Assembly (NCBI GenBank): GCA_007126465.1 | Contig: SLBE01000169.1 | Location: 1-10,211 of the forward strand | Direction of reading: 5' to 3' | Source of the DNA: Syntrophomonadaceae bacterium | Lineage (GTDB): Bacteria; Bacillota; Dethiobacteria; DTU022 | Length of the DNA: 10,211 bases | Shown here: positions 6,986 through 10,211 of the stretch, in pieces | How the letters are laid out: the number at the start of each line of letters is the position of its first letter | Numbering within the stretch: position 1 is the stretch's first letter | Program-made: the position numbers and the translations under genes | The notes under the pieces: model-generated | Seen by the model: the letters and a program-made list of their open reading frames with translations, nothing else | Told to the model about the DNA's origin: nothing | Database searches by the model: none

Positions 6986-8164
6986 ATGAAAGAAGCTGTT
7001 ATTGTTTCCAGCGTCCGAACAGCAATCGGCAGGGCCCCCAAAGGCACCCTGCGCACCACCCGTCCGGAATATATGGGATCAGCTGCCGTTAAAGAAGCCC
7101 TTAACCGGGCCAAAGGCCTGGATCCCGCTGAAATAGAAGATATTATTCTCGGTTGTTCATTCCCTGAAGGTGAACAGGGTATGAACCTGGGTAGAATCGT
7201 TGCCCTGCATGCAGGTCTACCCGACAGCGTGCCGGGTCAAACCGTTAATCGCTTTTGCTCCTCAGGATTACAGGCAATCGCCCTGGCCGCTGAAAGAATC
7301 ATGTGCGGCTTTGCCGATGTAATTGTAGCCGGTGGGGTTGAAAGCATGAGCATGGTCCCCATGGGCGGCAACAAGCTGGCGCCTAACCCGCAGCTGGTTG
7401 AAAACCATGTCGAAACATACACCCCTATGGGCATCACGGCTGAAAATGTTGCACAGAGATTCAACATTTCCCGTGAGGACCAGGACGACTTCGGTTATAA
7501 AAGCCACCAGAAAGCGGCAGCTGCAATCAAGGAAGGACGTTTCAAGGATGAAATCGTCCCCCTGAAGATAATTGACCGTTCTGTTGGTCCCGATGATAAG
7601 GTAGTGGAAAAAGAATTCACCTTCGAAGTAGATGAAGGCGTCCGGGCAGACACCAGCCCGGAGAAACTGGCCAAGCTGCGGCCCGCTTTCCATGCCAAGG
7701 GCACTGTTACAGCCGGCAATTCCTCACAAACCAGTGATGGAGCGGCAGCTGCAGTAGTAATGTCGGCTGACAGGGCAAAAGCCCTCGGTCTAAAGCCGCT
7801 GGCAATTTTCCGCGGATTCGGCGTTGCCGGCTGCCCCCCTGAAATTATGGGGATCGGCCCGGCCGTGGCTATACCAAAGTTAATGGAGTTGACCGGAAAG
7901 AAAATCAGCGACATCGACTTATTTGAGCTTAACGAAGCATTTGCTTCACAGGCGCTGTACTGTATGCGTGAACTGGATCTTGATCCGGATATCGTTAATG
8001 TTAACGGCGGCGCTATTGCTCTCGGCCACCCACTGGGCTGCACCGGAGCAAAGCTCACCGCAACCCTGCTGCACGAAATGGAAAGACGCAGTTCACGCTT
8101 TGGCGTCGTCTCCATGTGCATCGGCGGCGGAATGGGCGCAGCCGGTTTATTTGAAAGAGCATAA
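6986..8164 (+). CDS. fadA: Acetyl-CoA acyltransferase (3-ketoacyl-CoA thiolase)
   Basis: The enzyme cleaves 3-ketoacyl-CoA with CoA to acetyl-CoA and a chain shortened by two carbons, completing the cycle begun by FadN. The protein is 392 residues, standard for a thiolase. The acyl-accepting Cys91 lies in NRFCSSGLQA. The other catalytic groups are H348 in NGGAIALGHPLG and C378 in the CIGGGMGAAG block near the C-terminus. NEAFA (316-320) is also present. AAGGAGGT (6971-6978) is 7 bases before the ATG. It is the last gene of the fadR-fadN-fadA run, followed by a hairpin that may end the transcript. The degradative role is inferred from its neighbours; the sequence alone could not exclude an acetyl-CoA acetyltransferase specificity. 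Confidence 0.95.
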   Translation: MKEAVIVSSVRTAIGRAPKGTLRTTRPEYMGSAAVKEALNRAKGLDPAEIEDIILGCSFPEGEQGMNLGRIVALHAGLPDSVPGQTVNRFCSSGLQAIALAAERIMCGFADVIVAGGVESMSMVPMGGNKLAPNPQLVENHVETYTPMGITAENVAQRFNISREDQDDFGYKSHQKAAAAIKEGRFKDEIVPLKIIDRSVGPDDKVVEKEFTFEVDEGVRADTSPEKLAKLRPAFHAKGTVTAGNSSQTSDGAAAAVVMSADRAKALGLKPLAIFRGFGVAGCPPEIMGIGPAVAIPKLMELTGKKISDIDLFELNEAFASQALYCMRELDLDPDIVNVNGGAIALGHPLGCTGAKLTATLLHEMERRSSRFGVVSMCIGGGMGAAGLFERA

Positions 8165-8192
8165 CTTAAAAAACATATAACCTTTAACTTAC

Positions 8193-8253
8193 GGGCACGC
8201 AAACTTAAATCATCACCTATTTTATGGTATGATTAAGTGCGTGCCCTCTCTTT
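8193..8253 (+). terminator. Probable terminator after fadA
   Basis: GGGCACGC (8193-8200) pairs perfectly with GCGTGCCC (8239-8246). Inside, ACTTAA pairs with TTAAGT, TCAT with ATGA and ACC with GGT, giving about 21 bp in all. Single or double bulges occur only on the left arm, and the loop is 8 bases. The stem is followed by TCTCTTT, a weak T tract. Termination may be partial, because the downstream peptidase gene has no clear promoter of its own. Confidence 0.6.
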
Positions 8254-8263
8254 AAGCAGGCAA

Positions 8264-8326
8264 GTACATGAGGGGCGGAGGTTTTGTACTTATTATTGCA
8301 AGTACAAAACCTCCGCCCCCGTGTAC
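8264..8326. repeat. Long near-perfect palindrome upstream of the M24 peptidase
   Basis: The arms 8272-8291 and 8300-8319 are perfectly complementary over 20 bp around an 8-base loop (ATTATTGC). After one unpaired A (8271), the stem continues for 7 more pairs (8264-8270 with 8320-8326, one of them G-U). The GC-rich outer arm begins GGGGCGGAGG. There is no T tract, so it is not a classical intrinsic terminator. The nonamer GCAAGTACA occurs twice as a direct repeat (8260-8268 and 8298-8306). It ends 32 bases before the peptidase ribosome binding site. It could be a dispersed palindromic element, a 3'-end stabiliser for the fad transcript or a leader structure. Confidence 0.9.
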
Positions 8327-8358
8327 CATACCATAGGCACCAAAACAATTATTATCAC

Positions 8359-8365
8359 AAGGAGG
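8359..8365 (+). promoter_or_regulatory. Ribosome binding site fixing the peptidase start
   Basis: AAGGAGG lies 5 bases before the ATG at 8371 and is a full match to the anti-Shine-Dalgarno sequence. The longer in-frame reading from ATG 8284 would begin inside the palindrome, has no ribosome binding site, and would add 29 residues unlike the family. It is therefore rejected. Confidence 0.9.
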
Positions 8366-8370
8366 ACTTT

Positions 8371-9546
8371 ATGACACCAAAATACGAGCTGGAACAGAGA
8401 ATAAGTAAACTGCAAAGTGGAATGAAAGATGCGGGTATTGATGGCGCACTCATTGTCCAAAGAGCCGATTTATTTTATTTCAGCGGCACAGGCCAAAACT
8501 GTCACCTCTTTGTCCCTGCAGAAGACGACCCGGTTCTTATCGTTAAAAAATCAATGGCCAGGGCCGAGCAGGAAAGCAAGCTTGAAAAAATTGTTCCATT
8601 CAATGGATGGGATAAGCTGCTGAATACTGTTAAAGAAATCTTACCGGAGAATGCAAAGCTGGGCCTTGAAAGCGACGTCCTGCCCGCCTCTCTTTACTTC
8701 CGTTATCAAAAGCTGTTTTCAGATTTTAAAATGGCCGACATCTCAAAAATTGTCCGTAAAGTCCGTTCCGTAAAGTCCGATTACGAAATTAGTATTATGA
8801 AAGAAGCCGCCCTGATCAGCGAGTCTGTTTTTAAGAAAGCCGGCAGCATTATCCGGGAGGGTATGACAGAAGTAGAGCTGGCAGGCCGACTTGAACAGCA
8901 CGCCCGATCCCTTGGCCACCAGGGCAAGGTGAGAATGCGCGGTTTTAACCAGGAACTTTATTATGGTCACATCATGTCCGGAGAAAATGCTGCTGCAATC
9001 AGTTTTTTTGACGGACCAACAGGCGGTTCAGGATTAAATCCTTCTTTTCCGCAGGGGGCCGGAGCCGCTGTTATAAAGAAAAACGAACCCGTTTTGATTG
9101 ACTTTGTTAGTGTTCTCGGTGGTTACATGGTTGACCAAACCAGGATTTTCAGCATCGGCGAACTGCCGCAACATCTTGAAAAAGCCTATAATGAAGCTAT
9201 CACCATAAAAAACAAGCTGGCCAAAAGCGGCAAGCCCGGAGTTATGGCCAGCTCATTATATGAAGAGGCAGAAAAAATTGCAGCAGAAGCGGGGCTTAGC
9301 AACCACTTTATGGGATATGTTGAAAAAGTTAGTTTCGTAGGACACGGGGTTGGTCTCGAACTTGATGAACTGCCTGTTATTGCCCGCGGACTTGATATCC
9401 CCCTTGAAAAAGGGGCCGTCTTCGCCCTTGAGCCCAAATTTATTTTTCCCGGGGAAGGCACTGTTGGTATAGAAGATACCTTTGTTGTCAGAGATAATGG
9501 CCTGGAGCAGCTAACTATTTTTAGCGATAAACTGCAAGTTATTTAG
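8371..9546 (+). CDS. M24-family metallopeptidase, Xaa-Pro aminopeptidase-like
   Basis: The likely role is cytoplasmic removal of N-terminal residues before proline, or cleavage of Xaa-Pro dipeptides. The family also contains members with other substrates, so specificity is inferred. The protein is 391 residues from this start. An N-terminal creatinase-like domain covers about 5-130 (QRISKLQSGMKDAGIDGALI, then FYFSGTGQ). The pita-bread catalytic domain follows. The five dinuclear metal ligands are all visible: D244 in LIDF, D255 in VDQTR, H325 in GHGVGLELDELP, E354 in ALEPKF and E368 in GIEDTF. No signal peptide or membrane segment is seen. It lies on the same strand as the fad genes but 206 bases later, after two hairpins, so any link to beta-oxidation is uncertain. 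Confidence 0.9.
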   Translation: MTPKYELEQRISKLQSGMKDAGIDGALIVQRADLFYFSGTGQNCHLFVPAEDDPVLIVKKSMARAEQESKLEKIVPFNGWDKLLNTVKEILPENAKLGLESDVLPASLYFRYQKLFSDFKMADISKIVRKVRSVKSDYEISIMKEAALISESVFKKAGSIIREGMTEVELAGRLEQHARSLGHQGKVRMRGFNQELYYGHIMSGENAAAISFFDGPTGGSGLNPSFPQGAGAAVIKKNEPVLIDFVSVLGGYMVDQTRIFSIGELPQHLEKAYNEAITIKNKLAKSGKPGVMASSLYEEAEKIAAEAGLSNHFMGYVEKVSFVGHGVGLELDELPVIARGLDIPLEKGAVFALEPKFIFPGEGTVGIEDTFVVRDNGLEQLTIFSDKLQVI

Positions 9547-9622
9547 CTGAATCAGGCATACCAGTTAATTGCCTTACCAAAAGCAATTGCGGTTGCCTAC
9601 TGAAAAGAGCTGTGCAATAAAT

Positions 9623-9683
9623 AAATAAGCACCCTGATCTCGCCCGGGCATTCTGCCCAAAAGACTTCAGTGAGTGCTTATTT
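9623..9683. terminator. Nested hairpin after the peptidase, possibly bidirectional terminator
   Basis: The outer stem AAATAAGCAC (9623-9632) pairs with GTGCTTATTT (9674-9683) over 10 bp. Inside it CTGA (9634-9637) pairs with TCAG (9667-9670), and GGGCA (9646-9650) pairs with TGCCC (9654-9658) around TTC. T-rich sequence follows on both strands. It could stop the peptidase transcript from the left and the small lipoprotein transcript from the right. A compact regulatory RNA is an alternative, but no known riboswitch class was recognised. The preceding 76 bases hold only a 6-bp AATTGC/GCAATT repeat. Confidence 0.5.
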
Positions 9684-9700
9684 TCATTATTTTTGTAAGT

Positions 9701-9723
9701 GGAACCGCACCGGTTCCTTTTTT
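9701..9723 (+). terminator. Strong intrinsic terminator
   Basis: GGAACCG (9701-9707) and CGGTTCC (9711-9717) form a perfect 7-bp stem with a 3-base loop, followed directly by six T (9718-9723). This is a textbook rho-independent terminator for plus-strand transcription coming from the peptidase gene. It lies just 6 bases beyond the stop codon of the convergent small lipoprotein gene. Confidence 0.9.
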
Positions 9724-9729
9724 ATACTA

Positions 9730-9810
9730 TCAGCCGCCGGTATTACACCCTGCCATAAGCAGTACTGTGAATAAAGTAAGAGCAACGACAAGAATATTAA
9801 TAAATCTCAT
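9730..9810 (-). CDS. Very small predicted lipoprotein (26 residues)
   Basis: Read on the minus strand from the ATG at 9808-9810, this gives 26 codons and a TGA stop. The peptide starts MRFINILVV, has an unbroken hydrophobic core to residue 19 or so, and ends LLMAGCNTGG. The LMAGC segment fits a signal peptidase II lipobox with Cys22. If processed, only CNTGG would remain as a lipid-anchored pentapeptide on the membrane's outer face. AAAGGGGGTG ends about 6 bases before the ATG and serves as a ribosome binding site. A good promoter is found at 9841-9869. Signal, lipobox, ribosome binding site and promoter together argue for a real gene despite its size. Its function is unknown. Similar mini-lipoproteins include entericidin-like peptides and precursors of signal-peptide pheromones, but no homology was established. 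Confidence 0.65.
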   Translation of the reverse strand: MRFINILVVALTLFTVLLMAGCNTGG

Positions 9811-9840
9811 TCATACACCCCCTTTGCACAATTAGTTATA

Positions 9841-9869
9841 TTAATACCACATAATCCTGTGCCTGGCAA
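9841..9869 (-). promoter_or_regulatory. Promoter of the small lipoprotein gene
   Basis: On the minus strand TTGCCA (complement of 9864-9869, 5/6 to consensus) is separated by 17 bases from TATTAA (complement of 9841-9846, 4/6). A TGG just before TATTAA supplies the TGn extended -10 motif. Transcription would start near 9834, leaving a leader of about 24 bases that includes the ribosome binding site. Confidence 0.6.
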
Positions 9870-10016
9870 ATACTGATTATTAAGCTTTTTTAGGTATCTG
9901 TATCAAAAATCCATTAGTGTTACTATCAACATTTTATGTTAACTAAAAATAAAATTTGTTTTTTTTATCGCAGTGTTAATCGCATTTTTAAAAAGCAAAT
10001 ACCTGTTCTACTCACA

Positions 10017-10079
10017 GTATGCACAGGGTTATCCACAGGGATAACCTTTAAACCTGTACTATTAAGCCCATTATCCACA
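10017..10079 (+). other. DnaA-box cluster
   Basis: Two perfect DnaA boxes TTATCCACA lie in the same orientation at 10029-10037 and 10071-10079, 42 bp apart, about four helical turns. A one-mismatch copy, GTATGCACA, is at 10017-10025. An AT-rich stretch precedes them. Such clusters mark oriC, dnaA autoregulatory regions or DnaA-titrating/reactivating sites. No dnaA, dnaN, rpmH or rnpA is visible here, so the role is open. Confidence 0.7.
10027..10046. repeat. Inverted repeat overlapping a DnaA box
   Basis: GGTTATCC (10027-10034) and GGATAACC (10039-10046) are a perfect 8-bp inverted repeat with a 4-base spacer (ACAG). It embeds the first DnaA box. The right arm gives only a degenerate reverse box, so the symmetry might serve another DNA-binding dimer. 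Confidence 0.85.
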
Positions 10080-10211
10080 TTGTTCAAAGTTAGTAACCAT
10101 AAAATTGGCCTTAATTTTGAAGTAACACATGGCATGGTAATTGATTGGTCCAAACCCGGAGGAATAAAAATGTGACAAAAAAAAGGGTTTATTTATTTCT
10201 TAGCGAATAAA

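Larger units (their letters stand above)
9870..10211. other. AT-rich non-coding region to the right edge
   Basis: No convincing gene is seen in this stretch. Open frames exist on both strands over the same bases (for example 9936-10175 plus and 9965-10153 minus). They lack recognisable domains, good start signals and family resemblance, and they overlap the DnaA boxes. The sequence from about 9930 to 10000 is strongly AT-rich. Near the edge a GGAGG at 10158-10162 precedes ATG-TGA (10170-10175) and an overlapping GTG (10172) that reads only 12 codons to a TAA at 10208-10210. A gene may begin beyond the edge. Confidence 0.6.

Noticed and set aside
7495..8202. 235-codon minus-strand open frame opposite fadA
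   Set aside because: It is a shadow of the thiolase, which has all catalytic residues and a good start on the plus strand.
8284..8370. N-terminal extension of the M24 peptidase from the upstream ATG
   Set aside because: It would be encoded by the palindrome, has no ribosome binding site and does not resemble the family. A full AAGGAGG precedes the ATG at 8371.
9796..9813. TCATTCA half-site resembling the FadR operator near the lipoprotein start
   Set aside because: The partner half-site at the required spacing does not match (about 3 of 7 bases), so it is likely chance.
9936..10175. 79-codon plus-strand open frame and the opposing 62-codon frame
   Set aside because: They overlap each other and the DnaA boxes, lie in AT-rich sequence and show no domain. 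The plus frame starts without a ribosome binding site.
1..10211. CRISPR arrays, tRNA/rRNA genes, transposases or a defence island
   Set aside because: No regularly spaced repeats, RNA gene signatures, transposase motifs or defence-type proteins were seen. The protein-coding content is core metabolism and proteostasis.

Overview
The window looks like a chromosomal segment of a low-to-moderate GC Gram-positive bacterium (Firmicutes, probably Clostridia-like). The basis is the gene set and order (trigger factor, ClpP, ClpX, Lon), strong AAGGAGG-type ribosome binding sites, a TTG start, a Gram-positive FadR-type regulator with a matching operator, and FadN-type rather than FadB-type beta-oxidation enzymes. 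This is inferred from family knowledge; no search was run, and no genus is claimed.

The left part (1-3600, all minus strand) is the protein quality-control cluster. Trigger factor (tig) is followed by clpP and clpX. The first 26 codons of a Lon protease, cut by the window edge, lie at 1-80. Likely promoters sit before tig, at the tig/clpP junction and inside the end of clpP ahead of clpX.

The middle part (about 3840-8164, plus strand) is a fatty-acid beta-oxidation operon: a TetR-family FadR-like repressor, then a fused 3-hydroxyacyl-CoA dehydrogenase/enoyl-CoA hydratase (fadN), then a thiolase (fadA). A near-perfect FadR-type palindrome covers the predicted transcription start of the repressor gene. 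This suggests that the operon represses itself and is relieved by long-chain acyl-CoA. FadN hydrates and oxidises the enoyl-CoA and FadA cleaves the product to acetyl-CoA. No acyl-CoA dehydrogenase or acyl-CoA ligase is present here.

The right part (8165-10211) holds a structured spacer with two hairpins, one with a perfect 20-bp stem. It is followed by an M24-family metallopeptidase (Xaa-Pro aminopeptidase-like), a nested hairpin and a strong intrinsic terminator. On the minus strand there is a very small predicted lipoprotein (26 residues) with its own promoter. The last 400 bases are AT-rich and carry two perfect DnaA boxes 42 bp apart, a third near-match and an inverted repeat, with no convincing gene.

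Most of the window is ordinary core biology. The items most worth a second look are the FadR operator and the start-codon choice, the long palindrome before the peptidase, the tiny lipoprotein, and the DnaA-box cluster far from any visible replication gene.
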